In this document: in pieces, positions 20,650-32,899 of the stretch
Numbering within the stretch: position 1 is the first letter of the stretch
Layout of the letters: every line of letters starts with the position of its first letter
Source: Rotaria macrura
Taxonomy: Eukaryota; Rotifera; Eurotatoria; Philodinida; Philodinidae
Reading direction: 5' to 3'
Assembly (NCBI GenBank): GCA_900239685.1
Contig: OENT01000375.1
Span: 61,609 to 125,608 of the forward strand
DNA: 64,000 bases
Notes under the pieces: model-generated
The model's database searches: none
Told to the model about the DNA's origin: nothing
Seen by the model: the letters and a program-made list of their open reading frames with translations, nothing else
Program-made: the position numbers and the translations under genes

Positions 20650-23600
20650 TTAACAGAACAGAAAAGTAACCAGAATAGATAAGATCATGGTAACAAAGTT
20701 CATCGTTGGAAGAAATGTGCCGCTGGTGCATATAGCAAACTCACAATCGTCAAATTTCACTTCGAATTTATTATCATCTTCCACTCCTTTGATGCCAACG
20801 TACACGAACTCGGGATTTGTGTTTGGTTTATCTATCAGTAACGTCATTTCATTACTGGCAGCTCGTGTTTCCTTCGAAGGGAATTGAAATCTTGAGAAAA
20901 ATCGTTCGAAGAAGCCAGTCGTCTTTGTTTCGTACTGATTAAAATCGGCTGGATCTTTTGGATTTCGACTATTGAACGAGTAGAATACGAGTACTTTACC
21001 ATTAAACAGTGTAACGGTTACTTTGATTTTATTACCGATTATTTCAATTTTAATTTTTAAAAACTTATATTTATCTTTTCCGACCTCACCGGTAACAGTG
21101 GTATTTGTTGGAAGAGGAGCCGGTTCTGAACATGTTTTCGATGTGAATTGATTTAACTTTTTATCAAGTGCACTGTAATCGGACATAGCAAAATAATTTT
21201 CACTTGCAGGTGGTGTACAAATAGCATGTAATTCGGCGAGATTGAGATTTGAACCGACTCCAACACTCACTAATTGAATTTCTTTGTCTTTTAAGATTTC
21301 AGCAGCTTTTATAGTAGCCGATTGATTATCACTAGCTCCATCAGTTATCACAAAGATAACTTGAGTGGCGCCATCCTCTGGGTCCCTAAGACCACGATTC
21401 GATGAAAAGACCGTATTTGCTTGCTGAAGAGCAGAAGCCGTATTTGTACCAAGTCCAAAGTAATGTGCATTTTGGACTGCTTGAAGTTTTTCTTGAAGAG
21501 TATAATTTTGATCGAGCCATGTCAAAATTTCATTAACACTCGAATAATTTATAATGCCGACATGAGTTTTATTTCGACCAACGTTAACTCTTTGAAGTAA
21601 ATCTTTGACAAAGGTGCGTTGCAATTCGTAATTAGATGCACCAATGCTACCACTAGCATCGAGAACAAATCCTAGATCTAGTTTTAATTCTTGTGAACAT
21701 GTGTCTAAGCAGCATCGTACGTGAACAGGACTGTTCGGACATTGTTGTCCACGTCCACCAACACATCCACAATATTCACCTGACTCTTCGAGCCCATTGA
21801 TACAATCTGCTGAACAAAAACCGCGATGTGTTGTATTATAAGTGCAGTTGGGTCCTTGACCCGGATACAAATCACCACCGCATCCCAATTGACGTAGAAA
21901 TTTCGAATATTGTTTGGTAGCTAGAGCTAAATTCTCAATACCTCCAGTTATTTTGAACCTTTGAAATGAGTACAAATGAAATTGAAATACTGATACAGAG
22001 TACTACAAGATAAACGTACCATAACATTGAAAATCCGTAAAATGTACCATCAGCATAAGATGTTACTGATGTTTCTACAAGAAAATAGAATTCAACAGAT
22101 TAAAGGCTGCGATGAGCATGGAGAAAGTTGCATCAGCAAATAGAGTATTTTCTTTCAAAGAAATAAAACATACGAAAAATAGCATAATCTTTCATCTATA
22201 TAGATACAGATTGACATAATTTGATTATTTTAATTGCAAGTATTTCAACATTAGGTAACAGAAACATTGAATTAATTCTCGTTTCGAGTTTAAAAACGAT
22301 ATTATTCGATATTTGCATTTTATTGCCAATGCTTTCCTTCTTCAATTGTCTTCTTTTTAAAATTATATATTAGAAATCAATCATAGAAAAAGTTCCATAA
22401 CGTTTCTTTGATAGATTGCCTGTAACAATAATCGATTTATTCCATGAGTGTCGTGTTGATGTACGTAATTTACCATTCAAACGTACTACTTGTAAGATAG
22501 TTTCAATGTTACAGTATTACTATTTTAAGAGAATATATCCAATAGAGCGTGTGACATAGAATGCAACATTATGAAAAGTAATTTTCAAGTTAACTCTTTA
22601 TTTTACGAGTAGCAACCTACGTATCTTATCATGAGAGTTGTAGAATCATCATGAAATTCTTCTCGAAAAACGTTTTAAAAGAGAAGACATTCTTACGATA
22701 GTAAAGTTGATATAAAGATTAAAATCGACGTCACATATATTAGGCTGATTTTCTACTTTAATTCTGTGATTAATGAACACGCTTGAGTTTCATCAGAATT
22801 CATTTGAAAGTATTACATTAATTTGTGCGCGTCAGGCTAGTCAAATTCAAATTGAAGTTGAGCATGACTATCAAATCACACAGTTGTGAAGATAAATCAA
22901 CCGGGAGAATTGTCATAGTTAGTTTTATTATCTCCTAGCAATACTCATATTAGACAAAGTTTTACAGAATCTTGCAAGACTAACTTGAATCAACAATTAA
23001 CTGAATTTCCTATCATTATTATTAACAAGAGAAAGAATGCTTTCGAACGCAAGACATTGGTTGAAAATGAACAACAATTACAATGTTATGTGCAAGTGAA
23101 GGTCATACAGTCTCCATTGCATTTAAGAAAATCGATGACGAAAAGAATTACTTTAGCATCAAGTCTCGATAAAAACTGGAATTCAGATTTTTAATGTACT
23201 GCATTTGCAGTCAACACGACACATTCTAATGATCAACAATAATTGGGACGACGGTTTCAACCTAGATGCGATTATTTCTATATCTTATTAACATAACTTG
23301 CTCATTAATTATTCATTTCATCAGTACTAAAGCAATCTTACCGTTTAATAAATTTGGATTGCTCCAAAACTTAGCAGCAATAGCAATTGCATTTTTTGAT
23401 ATTGCAGCCATTTCTGGGTATGCTATAGTATCATATTGTGGTAATAAATCTTTTGATCGTTGATACATCATTTTTCCTCGAAGGCCAAAGAATCCTCGTC
23501 GACGAAATCTTGATCCATCACCTGATGCTACATTTCCATATTTGCCATCGTCACTAGCAAATTGGGATTCACTGCCCGTCGCCTCATCATCTACGAAGTT

Positions 23601-23954
23601 ATTTGTCATTGTAGATGCTATCGCTAGAAAAGCTGCTTTTGCTTGACAATTATTACAGATACCTGCTTGATTTATTCCTGTGCTGAGAATTTTCTGAATG
23701 TATTTTCCACGAGTTGTGTTAAATAAGGCTGTTAAACTGGTGTAATTGAGACATGAAGGGGGCGATATAGTCGATGAATTGTCAACAACACAGCAACGCT
23801 TTAGTTCACACGAAGTAGTTGCTAATAAGGTTCCCTCACAGTCGTCAACATATGAACATTGACCTACGATGGATTGATTGAATCTTGCAAAGCAGGATTG
23901 ACCATTAATACAAGAAAAGAATGAAATGCTGAAAACTACAAGTAATGCTTTCAT
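20650..23954 (-). CDS. GPI-type surface protein: GH19/lysozyme-like region fused to a von Willebrand A domain, three exons
   Basis: Exons (minus strand) are 23954-23342, 22074-22020 and 21958-20650; GT..AG introns of 1,267 and 61 bp join them into one 658-residue frame. The junctions create LLNETSVTSYADGTFYGFSM and MLWFKITGG, which continue the fold sensibly. Residues 1-19 are a signal peptide. Residues ~21-58 are a small Cys-rich module. Residues ~70-300 resemble the GH19 chitinase/lysozyme-like fold (AKAAFLAIAS, RRRGFFGLRGKMMYQ, DGTFYGFSMLW, KITGGIENLAL) and end in a Cys-rich stretch. Residues ~315-490 are a vWA domain with MIDAS D323-x-S325-x-S327. The C-terminal ~19 residues are hydrophobic after a Ser/Gly site, which suggests a GPI anchor. 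The GH19 catalytic Glu of the usual HE[TS] motif is not evident (STMT instead), so binding rather than hydrolysis is possible. Confidence 0.85.
22075..23341 (-). other. Long first intron (1,267 bp) of the GH19-like/vWA gene
   Basis: Donor GTAAGATT (minus strand, at 23341) and acceptor TTGTAG (at 22075). It is about 20 times longer than most introns in the window. No further coding exon, repeat or nested gene was recognised; the frame at 22985-23194 (+) lacks domain features. Confidence 0.75.
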
Positions 23955-25965
23955 GTTTTGACAATTCTTGACTGTACTTCTATTTCACATTTAAATACAC
24001 TGTTGAAAATCGATTAGTTTTCGTGTACATACGACAAATTTATGACATGAAAACATTTCTTTTTTTTTCGATCGATCATAAATTATTCATGCTGCAGCAA
24101 ATTCTGATAAAAGCGTACATGGCTTTCTGTTGTAAGAAAATTAGAGTCAATATCGCATTTCTCACGATAAAAACGCTAGTTTTATCTAGTCTATAACCAA
24201 CTGATTGTTTATTACATTTTACGACTTTTTTATTCATCCTCTTCATGTTAACAAAAAACTTTACTATTGTTTTTCGACTAATACATGACACTCCCACCTA
24301 CATTCTTTTTATTTTAAAATCATAAAAAGCTTCTTAAACTAGACGCATAACAATAAACTGAAGTTGACTACGCATCAAGATTTTCGTGACAATTGAGTTC
24401 GCGATGATAATCAATATGTTGTTGACAGTTATAACTTTTTAAGTAGCTAGAATTACCAAAACATGAGTCGATAGTACGTGAATTCTCGAGAATAAGACAC
24501 TACTGAAGAGCTTTGCTTCTCAATCGCATATTAAATCGATTAATGCAGAAAAACATGAAAGTACCATAATAGCTCGATTAACATCCAAAGCAATAGATCT
24601 CGAAGTTAGTGATAAAAGATGTTGCAGTCTAACAGAATTCTAGGGATGCCTGTTAAGAGTGCCTATTGTGACAAGTGACTAGATGAAGTATTTCCCCATG
24701 TGGCTATCTAAAGTCCATCTTTGCCATGGTTTATTTTCAAATTCAATTTGATATTTGTATTTCATTCATTAGGTACCCGTTAACAGTTGTATCTTTTGGA
24801 AAAACTGTGGACTTATTAGGAAGAAACTCAAGCATGCGAGAGCTATTTCAAGTTCCTTTAAAGCATGCCAAGCGTTTGGACGCTTTAATTCAATTATGCA
24901 TATCAGTATAATGTATTATTCATTACTTTTATAGACGATTCTTTGAATGAAGGCTAAGCGAGTATGCTATTTGTTGATCACAAAATTTCAAGTTTTTCAA
25001 ATCGAGTCAACGTTTCCTGACTAATTCTTCTTCTTTCATCATTTCTAGCAGATCAGTCATGAGAATTGACGTAACATCAACCCATTACCATTCATTAGTG
25101 GTAGGTTTAGCACTTCAAGACACAATATAACTAACTTGTTAACAGTATTTTCAAAACAGACGTATACACATCTTCACAGTGTTCATGACGTTATATTCTT
25201 AACTCATGGCCAATATAATCTATTTTGGATGTCTAGGAAAATCTATAAACTTCCATACTATTCTTCTGTGAGGATGTGTGTTCTAGAGATCAATGTTTGT
25301 GATCGGATCAATTCTATCCTACCTTATCATTGTCACTGAATGAAATTCATAGTTAACATGAAATAAAAGAATATGAGATTGATGCTCATCAATCTTATTA
25401 ATTTGGATACTACAGTTTAGGCTACGGCGATATTATATGACTAGATAACTTCGATGCTATTTATTTGAGACGTAAGTACAGCTTCGTAATAGAAGACCAA
25501 CTCTATCACCTTCCTCTGATTTGATCATCAAATGGAATGTACGGAAAGAGCATTCCTTATCCGATAAATGTCCTAGGTCAATATTAATAGCATTTGTGTC
25601 AACAAAGGATCTATAAAATTTCAATAACTTGTGTATTTTATGAACTGTTCTTAAAATTGTATTCTTCTACTTTATGTGTATCCATGAAAAGATGTCAGTT
25701 GTGTAGTGTCTATCTTCCACGTAAATCTTATTCTGAAAGCTACATGTTGACGACCCAAGAAGTGCCTTTAATTACTTGCCTATACTTCATGACTTTCAAC
25801 ATATGGTTCTATTGAAAGCCATGACTAATTGTCAAGCCCAATTTTGAGCTACTAGCTTTTAGTGCCAAGTCTATCAATTGCATCTGCTGAAAGAATTTTT
25901 TGCTGCAATCAGCTAGATCGTTACGCATTACATGGATTGAACTATTGCAGTGTCTCTCTTTCTTA
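23955..25965. other. AT-rich intergenic sequence
   Basis: About 2 kb upstream of the minus-strand GH19-like/vWA gene. No convincing gene or repeat was seen. Confidence 0.45.
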
Positions 25966-26206
25966 CTCAGGTTGAACGATACGGACCGTTGAGTGGAAGC
26001 AGTTATACGGTCCGTAACATCATTAAAATAGGGCCGTATTTTCATAGTATACGGCTCCGTATACGGCACTTTTTCTGGGCACAGTAATCAAGGATCGTAT
26101 ACTGTGAAAATACAGGCGTATACGGCCCTATTTTAATGGTGTTACGGTCCGTATAACTGCGTCCACTCGACGGTCTGTAACGGATATCCGTTTTGATTGA
26201 CCTGGG
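25966..26206. mobile_element. 241-bp foldback element built on CCGTATACGG words, TA-flanked
   Basis: The two halves are inverted copies (CGGACCGTTGAGTGG, CATCATTAAAATAGGGCCGTA and their complements) around a short centre with CTGGGCACAG. The ends are TA-CTCAGGTTGAACG on the left and ATTGACCTGGG-TA on the right, suggesting a TA target duplication. It has no coding capacity. A second copy starts at 63791. Confidence 0.8.
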
Positions 26207-27866
26207 TACATGCCAATTTTCTCATTTTATTTCATAATTCAAGACGGGATGATTGAATCTGAATCGTGAAAAGATACTATATCGAGACGAAACAAACTTC
26301 GATACACAACATTGAAGCGTAACTTTTATTTCGTATACACACGAAAGAATTTCATATGCTTATTTCCCTATCAACTTTACAACGGCAAAGTAAATGAGGA
26401 GAAAAGCTACACAACCGAAAGAGGTATCTATTCGAGAGATGAAATCAAACAGAGACCACGTATGCATTCCTATCAATGTAAAAAGTACGAAGGTCCACAG
26501 CAGAGTATTGTGTTCGTTTCTGAGCATCACCAATTAATCAATTTATGCAGACCTATTACAAGAAATGTTTTTAAAGCTTCAGACTACCATCGTTTTTCGA
26601 TGCAGTTGTTATGAAAAAGAATCCGTAAGTCATAAGAACGGAATTTGTCTATTCATTAGAAAATTCATTACTCCTATTGTCAGATGGTAAGTGGTAAACA
26701 TTCTCAAGTCTTTGTATCAAAAAAGGAATTTTTAATTTAAACGTTATCAATCTGAGCGAGCCTCTATACTACTCACTTTCAGATAACTTAATACAGCAAT
26801 CGTTCTTGTCCTCTATGTATTTCATTTCTCTGCAATATTAAATTGTTCACGTATACGAATACTCTTCCCGAAGATTAGCTGCATCCATAAATAACGATGC
26901 CATTACATGTGATACAACAGTAAACACTCAATCACCAGCATTCTTTGACTGTATTTACCGATTAGCGATGTTTAGTAACACGACGAGAAGACGGTGTCGT
27001 TCTCAACGAAACCACTGTGCTTCGTATAGTTGGATAGTAATGACAAATAGAATTCAATCGGTTGTATTTTTTCAACCACACATGTATTTATTTACGAGAC
27101 AATTGAAATGCATAGTAGGTACAGCAGTTATTAATAATCAGCTTATAAAAAAAAGACAATCAAGTATCATGCATGAATTTCTTCGATGACTTGGATAGAA
27201 TCAATCGAAATTCATGTATAGATAACAATAAGTTTCAAAATGAAAATCAACCAATTGTCCGAACTCAATTTCACCTTTCCGATCTTATTCGTTGAACTAT
27301 CACAATTTCAAAATCATCAAGTAAAGACCATTACAACCTAACGTATTTTGCGTTGATCTATCTATTTACATTTTCTTTGTGCGTATGTGTGCCCACACAA
27401 GTTGAAATGTAAAAATATCCAAATATAATTGATCCACTGATTTCTTTGCATGTAAAAACAACGTCGCAGAACATAGAAGTTTTTGAATTTCTCAATCGAA
27501 CAAAAATGAAAGAGAAATTTGCTCTTTCATTTATTTTCATATCAAAACTTCATAAAATAGCTGCGATGTACAACAGAAGAATCATGCTGATCTATTCATC
27601 AATGAATTTGCCGTCGTTCAAGATGAAGAATCAGCAAATAGAAACATGTCGACTTTTTATGAAATGTGTTGATAGACAGATGAATAATTGGTTCCATCTA
27701 TGATTAATCTATCCTTAAAAGTAGGTTCCATCGAAGTATTGATTCATTTCTTTGTGAGTGGATGGTTGCCATAGAGATGAACTTTGCAGTTTTATTTTTC
27801 ATTGATAAATCTGAATTAGAATTAAGAAAAATTTAATTCAACTTAATCAGGTTAGCATCACGGATC
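26207..27866. other. AT-rich intergenic sequence
   Basis: Contains only short open frames (for example 26312-26614 and 27446-27703, both +) with no domain signature. They are not supported as genes. Confidence 0.4.
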
Positions 27867-28046
27867 ATGAGTGAATATCATGCATTACAGAATGCGAGAC
27901 ACCTTATGGCGTGTGATCAAAATCCAATACCGTACAAATTTCTGTACATTCCGCAGGATTTTCTAATCATTCATGATATAAATACGATTCTACCATCGAG
28001 AGTACCAATCGCAAGTGATCTTTATCATCCTGTTGAGCTCTATCAC
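27867..28046 (+). CDS. Possible 5' exon of the downstream small gene
   Basis: The frame from ATG 27867 encodes 60 protein-like residues (MSEYHALQNARHLMACDQNP...) and reaches a good donor, CAC|GTAAGATA, at 28047. An acceptor at 28825-28826 (AATCAG) would join it in frame to the exon containing ATG 28860, giving a 780-bp intron. The composition is less biased than neighbouring chance frames, but no domain is recognised and the link is inference. Confidence 0.3.
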
Positions 28047-28859
28047 GTAAGATATACCAAACGATTATTTTTGCTCGTCGACCAATATCTCTTATTGATG
28101 AAAATGATCTGAATTAACTCTTCAAATCTGAATAAACTAAAAATAATACTTATTATAATGTCACATGTATTTTACTAATTTGATACTTGATTGCATAGTT
28201 GTACGTTAAATTAAAATCATTCGGTACGTGTTGAACTGTTCTAGGTTCATTTATCTGGTAAAACCCTATAGAAATAAGTTAATCGATTTAAGCATATACA
28301 TCACAATATGAAATATTACTCTCTATGACTCAATCTAATTCATAAGATATCATACTACTATATCAAACATGTTTACGTGTTGCTTTTCAATATCTACCGA
28401 CCAACATAGTGCACATTCATCCGTCATGATCACATGAATGTTTAAAATGTTTGTAGAATTTTTTCCCATCGATGGTATGCCTACTAAGTATTACTATCCC
28501 GCCTGAAAAGTTCTAAAAATTAATAATCGAAGAATTGTTGCAATAAATATCGGATGCTTGTGTGACTACATTAGTTATTAGTAATGGCAGTCTTATTTGT
28601 GAACGATTGAATAAGAGAGAAAGTAAAAACAAACCGTTAAAATTGATCTCGTGACTACATTGGTTAGTTGTTGTTATTTCCATGAAAATGATCGGGAAAG
28701 TATTTCAGCTTCGTAGACATAGCCGATTCTGAATATGTTTAGAACGGAAAATAAACATGTAATTTTAATTTCATGGTATTAAAAAAAAGTAACACACGCG
28801 AATAACATTGATTCCCAATCAATCAGATTTTATCCGTTTCGTTCGTAGAAAATATTCTG

Positions 28860-29444
28860 ATGTACTACCTGAATGGTCGTCCACTGGCGAAATATACAGA
28901 AATTGGTCAGCATGGTGAAGTCGTATTCGAATCTCCAAATATTCCATCGTTTTTTAAAAGCACATCGACTTCACCATACGCTCCAGTACAAAGCACATGT
29001 TCGAGTGACAATGAATATCGAACGTTCGATATTCCATCCCGATTCAAAATTCGATGTAAGTATGACAAATCCAAAGACAATAGTGACAGCTGCTGTTTTT
29101 CAGATGAAAAACAAACTTACATAAAACTTCTACCGCACCAACTATATCGTACATCATATCAAGAGTATGGTAAATGCAAACCAGTGACAAACGCAACGCC
29201 GCCTATTTTTCGACCACAATACCACGCTTTCACTGACGTAAGCCAGCGTAAAACTTATGGTCTGCCATTATTTATCATAGATTGATTTTTGAAGATGTTA
29301 TCATTCGGAAAAGATCTTCCGTATCGACGTGTCAGCAAGAGTACCATTAATTTGCCATCAATTTGGTCTCCTAATGAAAAGTCGATGATGTCCATCGACC
29401 GACAAAACTACTGCAGACGTTGTCAGCGACGATCCGAAAAATAG
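28860..29444 (+). CDS. Small spliced protein of unknown function
   Basis: Exons 28860-29237 and 29295-29444 join across a 57-bp intron (GTAAG..TTGAAG) into a 175-residue frame. Without splicing, the first frame ends at 29285 and the second would start at an isolated ATG. Features are short Pro/Tyr motifs (NIPSFFKS, ATPPIFRPQYHAFTD, LPSIWSPNE) and a basic Cys-containing tail (YCRRCQRRSEK). There is no signal peptide or membrane segment. Scattered Pro/Tyr motifs are reminiscent of small microtubule-associated ciliary proteins, but that is only a guess. The frame is open upstream of 28860, so an earlier exon is possible. Confidence 0.6.
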
Positions 29445-30937
29445 TCTAAAAGCACTATACATGTTTGGATGAACATTTTCTGATTGTTAAAACTTACGAT
29501 AGATATATCGTTGTTTTTATTATTGATAACAGACGATATTTAATACAGGAATACTTGTTCATACAATTTTACTATCGTTAGTGGCGAGATGAATCCTATG
29601 GTATTCTTCGGCTGTAGATGGGATGCTACTTATACCAAACGGAGTATTTTCATGCCACCTAACAATGCATGCAGTCATCCCATATAAAAAATGGGGGTAA
29701 AATCTGATTAAAATCGATTTCCACTATGATTTAAAATCGATTATAATCATACACCTTTAATCGATTATTAATCGATGACGAATCGATTCGTAATCGATTG
29801 AAAATCGATTATAATCGAAGAAAAAGCTATTTCGCTTTACTAATCGATTAAAATTGATCAAGGCTGATTTTAATCGAATCCCAATCGATTAATAATTGAT
29901 TAAAGGTGTATGATTATAATCGATTTTTAATTGATTCAGAATCGATTTTAATTAGCCATCATCAGTTATAATCAACTAAACAATTTCTTTGCAATACCAC
30001 TGCTAACACCAACTACAATATAATTTTATCTCTTTCTAATCAATCGCAAAGCAACTGAAAATTGATTGAAACTCACTGTAGTGGCTTAAGATTCATATTA
30101 GGAACCAGGTATGAACCAATGCCAATGCAGAACTGTGAGTTGGCTATCCGTACAACTGAACTCATTATCAAATAAACAGGGCTACCCTTTGTAAGTAATT
30201 ATAAGGCATATAAAGTTAGGAGCGCATTAGGTATGCAGGAATGCTAGTTAACTCGGTACCAGTCCGACTAAGTATCTATTTAATTGGTCTGTGATTCAAT
30301 CGATAGTTAGTAACTTCATCACAGTAATGCATTGTACTAACTAATCTTGATAATGAGTTGAGTTATGTGGATACCCAGCCTAATTTGATACCAAGTTGAC
30401 TTGGCACTGGCGCATACTTGTTAGGAACATATCATCAATGAAACAATTACTTCGGCTATAGTTGATTCTCAATGTAAAATACTGGAATTATCTTAGTTTT
30501 CACAAGAATATTATCCTGACAATTTATCAGTAGAGTGAAAAGCGTATTATAATACAAATTTTTCTTCGGAGAAGCACGTACTTCCTTCCTACATGTAAAA
30601 CCAGCTCACGTGATATTTCATTTCGGCAAAAAAAAGCAACCAAAGAACAGAAAGTAATAGTTTTTAGGATCAGACACAAATTTTATCGCGTTTCAGCTCA
30701 ATACATGAAAAAAACTAAAACAATCCTTTCTAAGATTCACAGAGACATTTCATTAAGTTGTTGTTCACTAGACAGGAAAAGTGAAAAGCAACACTTTGTA
30801 AGACGGAAACTAACTTTCGTGATACTCTAGTTCAATAGATGGAAAAGACGAAAAACAATAGTTTCCGAAACTCAAAACCAAATTTCACCACATTCTAAGT
30901 CAATGCACTCAGAAAAAGAAAAGCAGTATTATCTAAG

Positions 30938-31631
30938 GAGGGAAGGCCCCCAACTTGAAAATCGCTTTCGAACTGAAACTCAGCGGACACTAGGTAATCG
31001 ATGATGCTGAATCCGAAAATGAAAACCGTTTCGACTAACGTTTGGGTTTGAGCCGATTTTTGGAAAACCAGGTCTTCAGACTCAAAAACCTTTTGAGACA
31101 AAAAGTTTTTCCGCGTGTCCATCTGAAAGAGCATAGCGTGAAACCTACAGAAAAGAATTTTTCAAGATGACTAGAGAGGTTTAAAGCTTGGTTTTCAGGT
31201 TAAAATACGAAATACTGAGGACGAAAATTCTTTCGAAGTTCAAAGTTTTCTGCCGTNNNNNNNNNNNNNNNNNNNNNNNNNNNNNNNNNNNNNNNNNNNN
31301 NNNNNNNNNNNNNNNNNNNNNNNNNNNNNNNNNNNNNNNNNNNNNNNNNNNNNNNNNNNNNNNNNNNNNNNNNNNNNNNNNNNNNNNNNNNNNNNNNNNN
31401 NNNNNNNNNNNNNNNNNNNNNNNNNNNNNNNNNNNNNNNNNNNNNNNNNNNNNNNNNNNNNNNNNNNNNNNNNNNNNNNNNNNNNNNNNNNNNNNNNNNN
31501 NNNNNNNNNNNNNNNNNNNNNNNNNNNNNNNNNNNNNNNNNNNNNNNNNNNNNNNNNNTCAGCATCATCGATTACCTAGTGTCCGCTGAGTTTCAGTTCG
31601 AAAGCGATTTTCAAGTTGGGGGCCTTCCCTC
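30938..31631. repeat. Inverted repeat of 73-bp perfect arms flanking the assembly gap
   Basis: The left arm 30938-31010 is the exact reverse complement of 31559-31631. The right arm starts at the first base after the gap, so the hairpin almost certainly continues into it. Confidence 0.9.
31257..31558. other. Assembly gap of 302 N
   Basis: Unsequenced or unresolved bases. Any open frame crossing it is an artefact. Confidence 1.
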
Positions 31632-32899
31632 GTAAGACAAAAATCAAGTTTTATCATACTCTGGTGGAATAGATGGAGGCACACAAAGGCAATAGGGTTT
31701 TTAGACTGAATCACAACTTTCTTGGTATTCTACTTCAATAAGAGGAAAACATATAAAAACAACTGTTTCTAAGAAGCAAAAGACATATTTCGTCATATTC
31801 TAATTCAATACATTGAGAAAAAGGAAAGCATAGTTTCTAAGACGGCAAATAGCGTTTTTTCATAGTCTAGTTCATTGCATGGAGAAAATGAAAAGGAAGT
31901 ATTTTTTAGACTGAACAACAACTTTCTCAATATTCTAGTTCGATAGAACGGAAAAAACATAAAATATAATTTCTAAGAATTAAAGAGAAAATTAATCATG
32001 TTCCAATTCAATAGATCGAACGAAACAAAAACAATTGTTTTTAAGATGCAAAAGGAAATTTCTTCATATTCTAGTTGAATACATGGAGATAAAAAATGGC
32101 AGTAGTATGTAAGACTGAAAACCAAGTTGTTTCATATCCTAGTGGAATAGATGTAAAATGAATAACTATATTTCTAAGATTCGACAGCATGTTTCCTCAT
32201 GTTGAAGTTGAGTGGATGTAGAAAATAAAAGCGGAGTTTATTTTAAGATCCACAAGCAATATTTCTGATATTCTACCTCACAAGATGGCAAAAAGAAAAA
32301 TAACGCTTTCTTTGACTGTAAAGCAAGTTTCATCATAATCACCGTTACCTACACGCCACGTCCACACCTGACAATAGATTTAAACATTAAGGTGATTCGA
32401 ATTCTATTATGAGCATCACATGATTTTAGAGGTTTTTTTTTGACTATAATCGATTCCAGAAACTAATCTATTTTGGTGGAGTATAATTAATGTGACTTGG
32501 TTTTAAAGAAATCTCATGTTAGTGATTGTAATCGATTACCAGAATTTAATTCCTTTTCATGGGTTGTAATCGATGTGACTTGATTTTAATCAAGACAAGA
32601 ATAATGAACTCATAATTATAATTGATTATAACTGGAAATCGATTCTACTTGATTAATAAAAAATCGAAGATAATCGATTAAAGTGACTTTAATCGATTTT
32701 AATCGGTTGCAGTGAATAAAATCGATTATAATCGGTGACAAAACTTTGATTCCTGATCAATTGGGGATAAAAATCGATTAAAACTCTGAATTTAATCGGA
32801 TGTAATCATAATTGTTCGATATTCATCGATTATTGATATGTGAAATCGATTAAAATCATGAATACACTGATTTTTCGCTTAAATTTTTTACATGGGATG

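Larger units (their letters stand above)
30590..32340. repeat. Degenerate ~70-bp tandem array inside the composite element
   Basis: Copies recur with a core resembling TTCTAGTTCAATAGATGGA, then AAAAACAATAGTTTCTAAGA, then AAATTTCATCATA. At least four units lie left of the gap hairpin (30590-30937) and about nine right of it (31640-32340), all in the same orientation. The spacing of the TTCTAGTTCAATA cores is roughly 65-77 bp by eye. Confidence 0.7.
29676..32899. mobile_element. 3.2-kb non-coding composite foldback element with ATCGAT-rich arms
   Basis: The termini are inverted: CATCCCATATAAAAAAT on the left and ATTTTTTACATGGGATG on the right. Both outer zones (29700-29960 and 32440-32880) are degenerate arrays of TAATCGATTA-like words. 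The interior holds a ~70-bp degenerate tandem array and a hairpin interrupted by an assembly gap. No open frame codes for a known protein, so it would depend on another element for movement. Confidence 0.65.

Noticed and set aside
31188..31589. Open frames across the N gap
   Set aside because: They consist mostly of unknown bases.
30590..32340. CRISPR array
   Set aside because: The units are degenerate ~70-bp tandem copies with no invariant repeats and unique spacers, and the setting is eukaryotic.
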